64,000 nt of DNA, from the NCBI RefSeq assembly GCF_901472495.1, contig NZ_LR590469.1, positions 4,464,001-4,528,000 on the forward strand, given 5' to 3'. Numbering within the stretch: position 1 is the stretch's first letter; the number at the start of each line of letters is the position of its first letter. The notes under the pieces were generated by a model that searched no databases, had not been told where the DNA came from, and saw only the letters and a program-made list of their open reading frames with translations. Of this stretch, positions 9,152-17,485 are shown piece by piece. Source of the stretch: Yersinia enterocolitica subsp. enterocolitica. GTDB taxonomy: Bacteria; Pseudomonadota; Gammaproteobacteria; Enterobacterales; Enterobacteriaceae. A program made the translations under genes and the position numbers.

Positions 9152-9931
9152 CTAGAAATTATATTTAATGGAATACACGATACCATCTTGTAAAAAATCT
9201 TCGCCTAATTTGTTATAAGCATAACGGTACTGAATACCCGTGGTGAATTGTTTAATTGGTGTCCACCAAAGTGCCAGAGCACCGTTCACCCCATTACGAC
9301 CACCGTTACCTGCGGCATAGCGCTCAGCTCGGTTGAACTCCAGTTCGTTCCAGTTGGTGATGCTGAAGTTTTCGTCGAATGCAGTAAAGTCATAACCGGC
9401 AACCCAACCCACCACATAACCGTTATTACCTGAGTAATAAGTCTGATCAACATAGTGTAGCGCAACAAAGGGTTTCATCCACACACCGGCAACAGTGGCG
9501 TTGTAGCCGATACCGTACAAGGTATTCACTTCATGGAAGTTACTGTAATCGTTACCCTCAGCACTTGGCAGTGAGTAAGTGCCATAAATATGGCCATAAA
9601 GGTTGAAACCAGAATCGCCTAAATAGTAGCGACCGGTTGTTTTAAAGGTATAACGCTGGTTATCGCCTGGTTGTGCTGTTTTCGAATTGAATGGGTTTTC
9701 TAAATCAAAGAAACCGTAAATCTCGCCCCAGCTATAACCTGCACCACCTTCCAACTCAATATACGCAAAGTCATCTTTATGTGAAGAGTCACCGGATTTA
9801 TGCGTAGTGCTGCGAGTCCAGTCAAGGTAGTTCATGCTGATATTAGCAAAACCCCACTGATATTCAGCTTGGACGGCCGGAGCCAAAGTGATCGCAGTCA
9901 GCGCCACAGCGCCGATAAGAATTTTACGCAT
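9152..9931 (-). CDS. Tsx/OmpK-family nucleoside-specific outer-membrane channel
   Basis: Outer-membrane beta-barrel of 259 residues in the Channel_Tsx family (Tsx of E. coli, OmpK of Vibrio). These form small channels for nucleosides and serve as phage receptors. It has a signal peptide of about 21 residues cleaved after VQA, and the mature start EYQWGFANISMNYLDW is typical of OmpK. Alternating aromatic strands run throughout, and a C-terminal phenylalanine (KYNF) acts as the BAM recognition end. The start has AGAGG 6 bases upstream; a longer in-frame start would bury the signal peptide. As I recall E. coli, cyoA and ampG are neighbours, so this gene is an addition at this locus. The precise substrate is not visible. 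Confidence 0.88.
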   Translation of the reverse strand: MRKILIGAVALTAITLAPAVQAEYQWGFANISMNYLDWTRSTTHKSGDSSHKDDFAYIELEGGAGYSWGEIYGFFDLENPFNSKTAQPGDNQRYTFKTTGRYYLGDSGFNLYGHIYGTYSLPSAEGNDYSNFHEVNTLYGIGYNATVAGVWMKPFVALHYVDQTYYSGNNGYVVGWVAGYDFTAFDENFSITNWNELEFNRAERYAAGNGGRNGVNGALALWWTPIKQFTTGIQYRYAYNKLGEDFLQDGIVYSIKYNF

Positions 9932-10146
9932 AAATGCCTCTGTGTGGTTGAAAGATGCCAGAAGAAATAAAAGGACACAGTCCTTAACAAAAAGTGCGCT
10001 CATCATAGTCTCAGAGCACGAAAGGATAAGTAGTTGAAAGTGATATAGATCTCGTTTTGTGAATAATATTTTGCAAGTGTTACTTAAACTTGTGAGTTAT
10101 ATCAAAATAATGCTGAGAAAGTGTTCAGGTGGTTTGTTTTGCAACC

Positions 10147-10176
10147 ATAAAAAAAGCCGGCACAAGTACCGGCTTT
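10147..10176 (-). terminator. Terminator of ampG
   Basis: Stem AAAGCCGG (10153-10160) with CCGGCTTT (10169-10176) and an 8-base loop. A run of seven A on the plus strand immediately before it gives a U-tract on the minus strand. It lies 20 bases past the ampG stop. Confidence 0.88.
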
Positions 10177-10195
10177 CATAAAATGTAGTGGTTTA

Positions 10196-11674
10196 TTACG
10201 CTAATTTCTCACGTCTAAGTGCAAGATAATCCAATACGCCACCCAGAACCATACCAACCACACTGAGCTGAATGCCACGCAGTAGCAGTGTATCGGCCAC
10301 ATCTGAAGCTGACGTCCAATCTAATGCGTTACATATGAGTAAAATAAGCCATGCAGCTAATAATGCGCAGCCAATGGTTAGAAAACGCAATGCCCACCGA
10401 TAAGCTGTTTTAAACTCTGTTCTGGGCATAAATTCATCGGTTTTTTGTGTGTATTCCAATGTCTGGCGGCAGATATAGAGCAGTAAGAGTCCAGGAATGG
10501 CAGCAGCAATAGAGAATAAATAGAACAATGGCCAGCCATGTGTTTCAACAAACCACCCCGCTATCGGGCCAACATATACCCGACCAACAGCAGAGAGTGC
10601 TGATAACAAAGCAAATTGAGTGGCCGAGAAAGATTTGTTGCAAAGCGTCATCAACAGAGCCACAAAGGCTGCCGTTCCCATCCCACCACACAGGTTTTCC
10701 AGAAATATGGCGCTGCCCATGGAGAAGATATTTTTATCTGTAATGGATAGCAGCCAATAACCAATGTTGGATATGGCTTGTAAAATGCCAAATATCATCA
10801 ATGCCCGGAATAAACTCAGGCGTTGCATCAGCAAACCGCCATACAGTGCGCCAATAATGGTGGCGATTAATCCCAGGGTTTTATTGACCAACCCAACTTC
10901 GCCAGCATCGAATCCGACTCCTCGGATCAAAAAAGTGGTACTTAAGCTAGCCGCAAAAGCATCACCCATTTTGTACAATACGATAAGCAGCAGAATCAGC
11001 CAGGCATTGTTGCGACCAAAAAAATCACGCAACGGCTCGACGATTGCCTGTTCCAGGGTTTTCGGCGGAGCAATACGAATGTCGGGTTCTGGGGCAAATA
11101 ACGTGGCAAATACCCCAATGAGCATTAACCCGGCCATCAGCCAGTAAGTGGATTGCCAGCCGAGATAACGATCCGCTATCCACAGTGCCAGCCCACCAGA
11201 CACCAACATGGCGAGGCGATAGCCCAATACCGAAACTGCGGCACCGGTACCGCGCTCTTCCGCTGTAAGTAAATCGGTTTTATAGGCATCAAAAACAATA
11301 TCTTGCGATGCAGAACAGAATGCAACCAGCACGGCGATAGCGGCCAACCACCATAAATGTTTAGCCGGTTCCATAAAGCCCATGGCGATAATGGCTACAA
11401 TTAATAACAGCTGACTGATGATCAACCAGCCACGGCGACGCCCCAGAAAGGAAGGAGTGTAGCGGTCCATCAGTGGGGACCAGAGGAACTTAAAAACGTA
11501 GGCTTGGCCGACCAGCGAAAAAATACCAATAGTTTTCAGGCTGACGTTTTCAACCGTCATCCAGGCTTGCAATGTCCCGCCTGTCAGGGCTAAAGGGAGG
11601 CCTGAGGCAAATCCCAACAACAAAAGAACAAGCGAATTACGTTGGGTAAAAAGGTTCGAATAGCGATTGGGCAT
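10196..11674 (-). CDS. ampG: Muropeptide permease AmpG
   Basis: Inner-membrane MFS-type permease of 492 residues that imports GlcNAc-anhydroMurNAc muropeptides for cell-wall recycling. In bacteria with an inducible AmpC system it delivers the inducing signal. The N-terminal segment SGLPLALTGGTLQAWM and the loop SPLMDRYTPSFLGRRRGW match the family. There are about 14 predicted helices and a short charged C terminus. It is followed by its own terminator. yajG lies 77 bases upstream on the same strand, the same order as in E. coli. Confidence 0.95.
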   Translation of the reverse strand: MPNRYSNLFTQRNSLVLLLLGFASGLPLALTGGTLQAWMTVENVSLKTIGIFSLVGQAYVFKFLWSPLMDRYTPSFLGRRRGWLIISQLLLIVAIIAMGFMEPAKHLWWLAAIAVLVAFCSASQDIVFDAYKTDLLTAEERGTGAAVSVLGYRLAMLVSGGLALWIADRYLGWQSTYWLMAGLMLIGVFATLFAPEPDIRIAPPKTLEQAIVEPLRDFFGRNNAWLILLLIVLYKMGDAFAASLSTTFLIRGVGFDAGEVGLVNKTLGLIATIIGALYGGLLMQRLSLFRALMIFGILQAISNIGYWLLSITDKNIFSMGSAIFLENLCGGMGTAAFVALLMTLCNKSFSATQFALLSALSAVGRVYVGPIAGWFVETHGWPLFYLFSIAAAIPGLLLLYICRQTLEYTQKTDEFMPRTEFKTAYRWALRFLTIGCALLAAWLILLICNALDWTSASDVADTLLLRGIQLSVVGMVLGGVLDYLALRREKLA

Positions 11675-11751
11675 GTGAGACCTACGTGCTCCACCCTATC
11701 GGCAGGGCGGAGCATTCTGTTAAGCAGTAATAATGTTAAGCAAAGAGCAGA

Positions 11752-12331
11752 TTAGCGGGCATTTTGTTTGATAAAGCTGCTGACGCTGGTGTCTTGCGCC
11801 ATATCTGCAATAACATCACTCAACACGGTATTAACAGCATTAGTGATTTTTTCGTTAGTCGCAGTGAATGCACCCTGAACGTTATAGCTGGCGCGGTAGT
11901 TTTTAACCTGCTTGTTGCCGTTTTTCGCGGTAGCAGTGATAGAAATATCGGCTTTGGTGGTGATGTTGTAGCGAAGGTTGCCTTCTTGCACATCAGCGAA
12001 CAGTTGATTCACGACAATTTGCAGGTCAACCGGCGCATTAGTGCCAATCATATAACCACGGGCAGTCATTTGTTTTTCAAGCACTTCTTGTAACAGGAAA
12101 CGCAGATCCCGAGATGGTGTTAATACCACCAGTTGGCCATCACGATTCACTTTAGCCAGGGCAGCATCTTGGCGCTGATCGGCACCATTAATACTGATAG
12201 TCACTCCCATCAGTGTTGGGTCTTGGGGGGGGCAAGACGACTTTCGGGGTAACGTTCAAGGTGTTGTTACTGGCAGCACAGCCCGCCAGTATAAAAACAG
12301 CCAACAGCGGGAAAAGAATTTTCTTTAGCAT
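11752..12331 (-). pseudogene. yajG: YajG lipoprotein gene with a +1 frameshift in a C8 tract
   Basis: YajG is a predicted outer-membrane or periplasmic lipoprotein of unknown function. The ATG at 12331 opens a frame with a signal peptide and lipobox LAGC (MLKKILFPLLAVFILAGCAA). The conserved remainder (MGVTISINGADQRQDAALAKVN to the C terminus FIKQNAR) is read from 12210. That is 121 bases away, so it is in another frame. The break is at a run of eight G on the plus strand (12225-12232). With seven, the reading becomes VVLPPQDPTLMGVT, exactly the expected family sequence, and the protein would be 192 residues as in E. coli. Either a true mutation, a phase-variable tract, or a sequencing or assembly error. 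The frame is otherwise undamaged. Confidence 0.85.
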
Positions 12332-12678
12332 GTTCACTTTCTCAATAGTTATGGAATTCTTTAATAATCAGAGCGGGATAGCAGCCATGTTATTTTGCGA
12401 GTTTGCAGTGGCGACATCATAGCACTGCGAGTGGCTGGTGGAAGATCCCGATGGAGAGAAATTCACCAAAAAATGCGTTTTTCCCCCGAATGGCCTGTCA
12501 TTTAATTTAAAGCCCTTGCAAATTGCATTTTGGTTGATGAGAAGAAGAGCCTTTTCGCCAGAACCGGTCGCAGTGAGATATTCGGGATATTTTGTATCTG
12601 AAATGTTATAAAACAGCGAAAATACACTAATATTGCAATAGAGAGTGGGCAGTTTTCTGCCTCAGCAGTAAGGAGAGC
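12332..12678. other. Intergenic region between yajG and bolA
   Basis: 347 bases between divergent genes. It should hold the bolA promoters, which in E. coli include a stationary-phase gearbox promoter, but I could not assign hexamers with confidence. No gene or strong inverted repeat seen. Confidence 0.5.
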
Positions 12679-13014
12679 ATGATGATTTTGATTCGAGAAC
12701 AAATTGAAGAAAAACTAAAAGCGGCATTCGAACCGGATCATCTGGAGGTAATTAATGAAAGTTACCGCCACAATGTTCCTGCTGGTTCGGAAAGTCATTT
12801 TAAAATTGTGATTGTTAGCAATAAATTTCAAGATCAACGCTTTCTCAATCGCCACCGTGCGATTTATAGTGCATTGGCTGAGGAGTTGGCGAGCACTGTT
12901 CATGCGCTGGCCTTACACACTTACACCCTGAAAGAGTGGGCTGGATTGCAAGACACTGTGCCAGCTTCGCCCTCTTGTCGTGGTGCGGGGGCATTGGCTC
13001 AGTTGCCAGATTAA
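12679..13014 (+). CDS. bolA: BolA family transcriptional / iron-sulfur trafficking protein
   Basis: Cytosolic BolA of 111 residues. It affects cell shape and stationary-phase gene expression and partners monothiol glutaredoxins. The core ESYRHNVPAGSESHFKIV, the RFLNRH-type segment and the conserved HALALHTYTLKEW are all present. The C-terminal tail after CRGAG is longer than a minimal BolA. Two adjacent ATGs (12679 and 12682) are possible. AGGAG is 3 bases from the first and 6 from the second, so the second may be the main one. Confidence 0.94.
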   Translation: MMILIREQIEEKLKAAFEPDHLEVINESYRHNVPAGSESHFKIVIVSNKFQDQRFLNRHRAIYSALAEELASTVHALALHTYTLKEWAGLQDTVPASPSCRGAGALAQLPD

Positions 13015-13208
13015 TTAAATCGGGCTGATAACAGTAGTCATTCCGATATGATTTAGGGTATTAGTAGGTGAGAATTTTGCAGGCGGCCCTAGAGCCGCTT
13101 GTGTTTCTATATAGGCGACATCTTCATTTCATTAGTGCGCCACAGGAGTTTTAGCCGAGGGAACGATTCACGCGTGAATTTTACCGCGACAACATTCGCT
13201 TGCTTTCC

Positions 13209-13237
13209 TCGACTCATACCTTGTGCGCCGCTATAAT
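13209..13237 (+). promoter_or_regulatory. Candidate sigma-70 promoter of tig
   Basis: TCGACT at 13209-13214, a 17-base spacer, then a perfect TATAAT at 13232-13237. Start of transcription would fall near 13244, leaving an unusually long untranslated leader of about 185 bases before tig. Nothing else is coded in 13015-13429. Confidence 0.65.
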
Positions 13238-13429
13238 GTCGCGTCTTATTTTTCCGGAATGGTTTCGGGACGCTTCTGACATCTGGGATACTCGGTTCTG
13301 TTTAATGCGGCCGTCCCGGTTCTTAGAGGGTGTTTTCAGAGTTCGCATCATTCCTGAAAGTGGAGTGGTGCTGCTTCGTTTGCAGCTTCTGGAGTTGACC
13401 GAGCACTGTGATTTTTTTGAGGTAACAAG

Positions 13430-14734
13430 ATGCAAGTTTCTGTTGAAACCACCCAAGGCCTTGGCCGCCGTGTAACAATTACTGTTGCTGCTGACAGCAT
13501 TGAAAAAGCCGTAAAAAGTGAATTAGTTAAAGCTGCTAAAAATGTTCGTATCGACGGTTTCCGTAAAGGCCACGTGCCAATGAACATCGTTGAACAGCGT
13601 TACGGCGCATCTGTTCGCCAGGACGTACTGGGTGATCTGATGCAACGTAATTTCGTTGACGCGATCATTAAAGAAAAAATCAACCCAGCTGGCGCACCTA
13701 ACTATGTGCCGGGCCAGTACAAAGAGGGTGAAGATTTTACTTATTCCGTTGAGTTCGAAGTGTATCCGGAAGTTGAGCTGAAAGATCTGGAAAGCATTGA
13801 AGTAGAAAAGCCAGTTGTTGAAGTAAACGACGCTGACGTTGATACCATGCTGGAAACTCTGCGTAAGCAACAAGCTACCTGGAAAGAAACTGACGCTGCA
13901 GCAACTGCTGAAGATCGCGCAACTCTGGATTTCACCGGTTCTATCGACGGTGAAGTTTTCGAAGGCGGTAAAGCGACTGATTTCGTGTTAGCAATGGGCC
14001 AGGGTCGTATGATCCCAGGTTTCGAAGAAGGTGTAATCGGCCATAAAGCCGGTGAAGAATTCACCATCGACGTAAACTTCCCAGAAGATTACCACGCAGA
14101 AAACCTGAAAGGTAAATCAGCTAAATTCGACATCGTGTTGAAGAAAGTTGAAGTGCGTGAGCTGCCAGAACTGACTGAAGAATTCATCAAACGTTTCGGC
14201 GTTGCTGATGGTTCAGTAGCAGGTCTGCGTGCTGAAGTGCGTAAAAACATGGAACGCGAGCTGAAAGGCGCGGTACGTAACCGTGTTAAAACTCAGGCAA
14301 TCGACGGTCTGGTTAGCGCGAACGAAATCGATGTTCCAGCTGCACTGGTTGAAGGTGAAATCGACGTTCTGCGCCGCCAGGCTGCACAGCGTTTCGGTGG
14401 TAACGAGAAACAAGCGGCTGAATTACCACGTGAATTGTTCGAAGAACAAGCTAAACGTCGCGTTGTTGTCGGTCTGTTGCTGGGCGAAGTTATCAGCCAG
14501 CACGAACTGAAAGCCGATGAAGATCGTGTTAAAGCTCTGATCGAAGAAATGGCTTCTGCGTACGAAGATCCACAAGAAGTTATTGAGTTCTACAGCAAAA
14601 ACAAAGAGCTGATGAACAATATGCGCAACGTTGCTCTGGAAGAACAAGCAGTAGAAACTCTGCTTTCTAAAGCCAAAGTAACTGAAAAACCAACGACCTT
14701 CAGTGAGCTGATGAATCAGACCACTACGGCGTAA
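13430..14734 (+). CDS. tig: Trigger factor, ribosome-associated chaperone and prolyl isomerase
   Basis: Cytosolic ATP-independent chaperone that binds the ribosomal exit tunnel through L23 and shields nascent chains. 434 residues. The N-terminal ribosome-binding domain has the signature GFRKGHVPM (about residues 44-52). The FKBP-type prolyl isomerase domain lies at about 150-245 (DRATLDFTGSIDGEVFEGG). The helical C-terminal arms form the substrate cradle. GAGG lies upstream of the ATG at a normal distance. First of the tig-clpP-clpX-lon-hupB-ppiD quality-control block, though terminators separate most of the units. Confidence 0.97.
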   Translation: MQVSVETTQGLGRRVTITVAADSIEKAVKSELVKAAKNVRIDGFRKGHVPMNIVEQRYGASVRQDVLGDLMQRNFVDAIIKEKINPAGAPNYVPGQYKEGEDFTYSVEFEVYPEVELKDLESIEVEKPVVEVNDADVDTMLETLRKQQATWKETDAAATAEDRATLDFTGSIDGEVFEGGKATDFVLAMGQGRMIPGFEEGVIGHKAGEEFTIDVNFPEDYHAENLKGKSAKFDIVLKKVEVRELPELTEEFIKRFGVADGSVAGLRAEVRKNMERELKGAVRNRVKTQAIDGLVSANEIDVPAALVEGEIDVLRRQAAQRFGGNEKQAAELPRELFEEQAKRRVVVGLLLGEVISQHELKADEDRVKALIEEMASAYEDPQEVIEFYSKNKELMNNMRNVALEEQAVETLLSKAKVTEKPTTFSELMNQTTTA

Positions 14735-14779
14735 TGTTTTTTAGCGTATCAAACTGGATATAATTTATCTGGTGTATTG

Positions 14780-14817
14780 AAAAAGCCCGTAGCCCTATGG
14801 TCACGGGCTTTTTCTTT
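14780..14817 (+). terminator. Terminator of tig
   Basis: Perfect 11-base stem AAAAAGCCCGT (14780-14790) and ACGGGCTTTTT (14803-14813) with a 12-base loop and a T-rich tail. Confidence 0.9.
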
Positions 14818-15004
14818 TAGTAACAATTATCCCTCAATAGTATGATTAATCTGGCATGTTTCGCTGCAATCTGCGCTATATTTGAAAAGTAAAATGAAGT
14901 GCTCAACAGATAAATAATCAATAGGGCGCCGCGATTACGGCAGAAATGGTGGGCAGTTTTCAGGTTAAAAAGAGGGTTGTTAGGCTAAAAAAATATCGCT
15001 GGGG

Positions 15005-15032
15005 CTTGAAAATGAATATTAATCCCCCAATT
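15005..15032 (+). promoter_or_regulatory. Sigma-32 heat-shock promoter of clpP(X)
   Basis: CTTGAAA at 15005-15011, a 13-base spacer, then CCCCAATT at 15025-15032. This closely fits the sigma-32 consensus CTTGAAA-N11-16-CCCCATNT and sits about 160 bases before clpP. It agrees with the known heat induction of clpPX in E. coli. Confidence 0.75.
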
Positions 15033-15190
15033 AATCTAACAGACGTTCATATGAAACACTGGCTGATTACCGCCGTCAGAATAGGTCTGGATAACCGGAC
15101 TGTTTGCACGCATGAACATAGTCATCATTCCTTATCTCAAGTAGAATCGGTTATGAATGGCGCCAAAGTAAATTCTATTAGGAGACGGTA

Positions 15191-15814
15191 ATGTCATACA
15201 GTGGCGAACGAGATCAATTTGCACCTAACATGGCTCTGGTGCCAATGGTGGTTGAGCAGACTTCACGTGGGGAACGTTCTTACGATATTTTCTCCCGTCT
15301 GCTGAAAGAGCGTATCATTTTCCTGACAGGCCAGGTTGAAGACCATATGGCCAATCTGATCACAGCGCAAATGCTGTTTCTGGAAGCAGAGAATCCAGAA
15401 AAAGATATCTTCCTGTATATCAACTCACCGGGTGGAGTGATTACTGCTGGGATGTCAATTTATGACACCATGCAATTCATCAAGCCGGATGTCAGCACGA
15501 TTTGTATGGGCCAGGCATGTTCAATGGGTGCATTCCTGTTGACTGCGGGTGCTAAGGGTAAACGTTTCTGCTTGCCGAATTCACGGGTCATGATTCACCA
15601 ACCGTTGGGCGGCTTCCAGGGGCAAGCTACAGATATTGAAATTCATGCCAAAGAGATTTTGAAAGTGAAATCACGCATGAATGAACTGATGGCAAAACAC
15701 ACGGGTAAATCTCTTGAAGAAATAGAGAGAGACACTGAGCGTGACCGTTTCTTGTCAGCTGATGAGGCTGTAGAATACGGTTTAGTTGATTCTGTGTTCA
15801 CCCGTCGTGACTAA
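15191..15814 (+). CDS. clpP: ATP-dependent Clp protease proteolytic subunit
   Basis: Serine peptidase that forms the double seven-membered ring chamber paired with ClpX or ClpA. 207 residues including a short propeptide. The catalytic triad is visible: Ser111 in GQACSMGAFL, His136 in VMIHQPLGG and Asp185 in DTERDRF. The ATG follows GGAGACGG. Transcribed together with or just before clpX, 205 bases downstream. Heat-shock controlled through the sigma-32 promoter upstream. No attempt at a longer start is warranted. Confidence 0.98.
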   Translation: MSYSGERDQFAPNMALVPMVVEQTSRGERSYDIFSRLLKERIIFLTGQVEDHMANLITAQMLFLEAENPEKDIFLYINSPGGVITAGMSIYDTMQFIKPDVSTICMGQACSMGAFLLTAGAKGKRFCLPNSRVMIHQPLGGFQGQATDIEIHAKEILKVKSRMNELMAKHTGKSLEEIERDTERDRFLSADEAVEYGLVDSVFTRRD

Positions 15815-16019
15815 CGACTTATTTCTGTGAGCCGATATACTATAGTGAATGTAACGAGAACAAACCCTGGTGCTGAATAAGGCCTAATTGCGTATTGTTT
15901 GTACACTACCCATTATATCGGCTGTCCGTTGAAAGCTAACGTGGCGTACAGAAATAGCGAGAATAGTCTCCCTGTCGCATATTTTCAGATGTGGCAGATA
16001 CTGAAGAAGAGGTTTACTG

Positions 16020-17291
16020 ATGACAGATAAGCGCAAAGACGGTTCTGGAAAGCTGCTGTATTGCTCTTTCTGCGGCAAAAGCCAGCATGAAGTGCGTAAG
16101 CTAATTGCCGGGCCGTCAGTGTATATCTGCGATGAATGTGTCGATTTGTGTAACGACATTATTCGCGAAGAGATCAAAGAAGTTGCGCCGCACCGGGAGC
16201 GTAGTTCGCTGCCAACGCCGCATGAAATTCGTCGCCATCTTGATGATTATGTCATTGGGCAGGAACCGGCGAAAAAAGTGCTGGCTGTTGCTGTGTATAA
16301 CCATTACAAGCGGTTACGCAATGGCGATACCAGTAATGGTATCGAGTTGGGTAAAAGTAATATTCTGCTGATTGGTCCGACGGGTAGTGGTAAAACGCTG
16401 TTAGCGGAAACATTGGCTCGCTTCCTGGATGTGCCGTTTACGATGGCAGATGCGACCACACTGACCGAAGCTGGTTACGTGGGTGAAGATGTTGAAAACA
16501 TCATTCAGAAGCTGCTACAGAAATGTGATTACGACGTCCAGAAAGCGCAACGTGGCATCGTCTATATCGATGAAATTGATAAGATTTCACGTAAGTCTGA
16601 TAACCCATCCATTACTCGCGATGTTTCGGGTGAAGGTGTGCAGCAGGCGCTGTTGAAATTGATCGAAGGAACTATCGCTGCCGTACCACCACAAGGTGGT
16701 CGTAAGCATCCACAGCAAGAATTTTTGCAGGTTGATACCTCTAAGATTCTGTTTATCTGTGGTGGCGCTTTCGCGGGCCTGGATAAAGTTATCGGGCAGC
16801 GCATTAACACCGGCAGTGGTATTGGCTTCGGGGCCACGGTAAAAGGCAAGTCAGAAAAGGCGACAGAAGGCGAGTTATTGCGCCAGGCTGAGCCGGAAGA
16901 CTTGATTAAATTCGGTTTAATCCCTGAATTTATTGGTCGTTTACCAGTGGTTGCAACCTTGAGTGAATTGAGTGAAGACGCACTGATTCAGATCCTGAAA
17001 GAACCGAAAAATGCGCTGACTAAACAATATCAGGCATTGTTCAATCTTGAAGGTGTGGAACTTGAGTTCCGCGATGAAGCGTTGACCGCTATTGCCAAGA
17101 AAGCGATGGCCCGTAAAACAGGTGCTCGTGGCCTGCGTTCTATCGTAGAAGGTGCTTTGCTCGATACCATGTACGATTTACCGTCAATGGAAAGTGTGGA
17201 AAAAGTGGTAGTAGATGAATCAGTTATTGCTGGTCAATCTGCACCAATGCTGATTTATGGCCAACCGGAAGCCCAAGCTTCTGGCGAATAA
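16020..17291 (+). CDS. clpX: ATP-dependent Clp protease ATPase subunit ClpX
   Basis: Hexameric AAA+ unfoldase that feeds tagged proteins to ClpP. 423 residues. The N-terminal zinc-binding domain has Cys15, Cys18, Cys37 and Cys40. Walker A GPTGSGKT is at 119-126, the pore loop GYVG at 151-154, Walker B IVYIDEID at 179-186, and the ClpP-docking IGF loop at 266-268. Sensor and C-terminal domains follow. GAAGAGG lies 7 bases before the ATG. In Yersinia ClpXP and Lon together degrade YmoA, which is encoded 21 kb away in this window (established for Y. pestis). Confidence 0.98.
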   Translation: MTDKRKDGSGKLLYCSFCGKSQHEVRKLIAGPSVYICDECVDLCNDIIREEIKEVAPHRERSSLPTPHEIRRHLDDYVIGQEPAKKVLAVAVYNHYKRLRNGDTSNGIELGKSNILLIGPTGSGKTLLAETLARFLDVPFTMADATTLTEAGYVGEDVENIIQKLLQKCDYDVQKAQRGIVYIDEIDKISRKSDNPSITRDVSGEGVQQALLKLIEGTIAAVPPQGGRKHPQQEFLQVDTSKILFICGGAFAGLDKVIGQRINTGSGIGFGATVKGKSEKATEGELLRQAEPEDLIKFGLIPEFIGRLPVVATLSELSEDALIQILKEPKNALTKQYQALFNLEGVELEFRDEALTAIAKKAMARKTGARGLRSIVEGALLDTMYDLPSMESVEKVVVDESVIAGQSAPMLIYGQPEAQASGE

Positions 17292-17322
17292 TTAGCCAAA
17301 TAATCCAGATGGTTAGTATGAC

Positions 17323-17353
17323 AATGGGGGATTTTATCCCCCATTTCTTTTTC
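17323..17353 (+). terminator. Terminator of clpX
   Basis: Perfect 9-base stem AATGGGGGA (17323-17331) and TCCCCCATT (17337-17345), 5-base loop, then a T-rich tract. Confidence 0.9.
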
Positions 17354-17367
17354 CTCGCATTGTAATC

Positions 17368-17395
17368 GTTGAATGTAAGACATTCGTCCCCATAT
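17368..17395 (+). promoter_or_regulatory. Sigma-32 heat-shock promoter of lon
   Basis: GTTGAAT at 17368-17374, a 13-base spacer, then CCCCATAT at 17388-17395, which matches the -10 consensus CCCCATNT fully. It lies about 90 bases before the lon ATG, as the known heat-shock promoter does in E. coli. Confidence 0.8.
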
Positions 17396-17485
17396 ACTCA
17401 ATTACCTATTTAGTGAAACTCGTGATGACTCGTGTTTCACGAGATTCCCAGTAATCTGGCGGAAGCTAAACTAAGAGAGAGCTCT

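Noticed and set aside
12213..12422. 69-residue plus-strand frame over the yajG start
   Set aside because: Antisense shadow of the yajG signal region, created partly by the G8 tract.
14946..15191. 81-residue plus-strand frame between tig and clpP
   Set aside because: It runs over the clpP sigma-32 promoter and ribosome site and resembles no protein.
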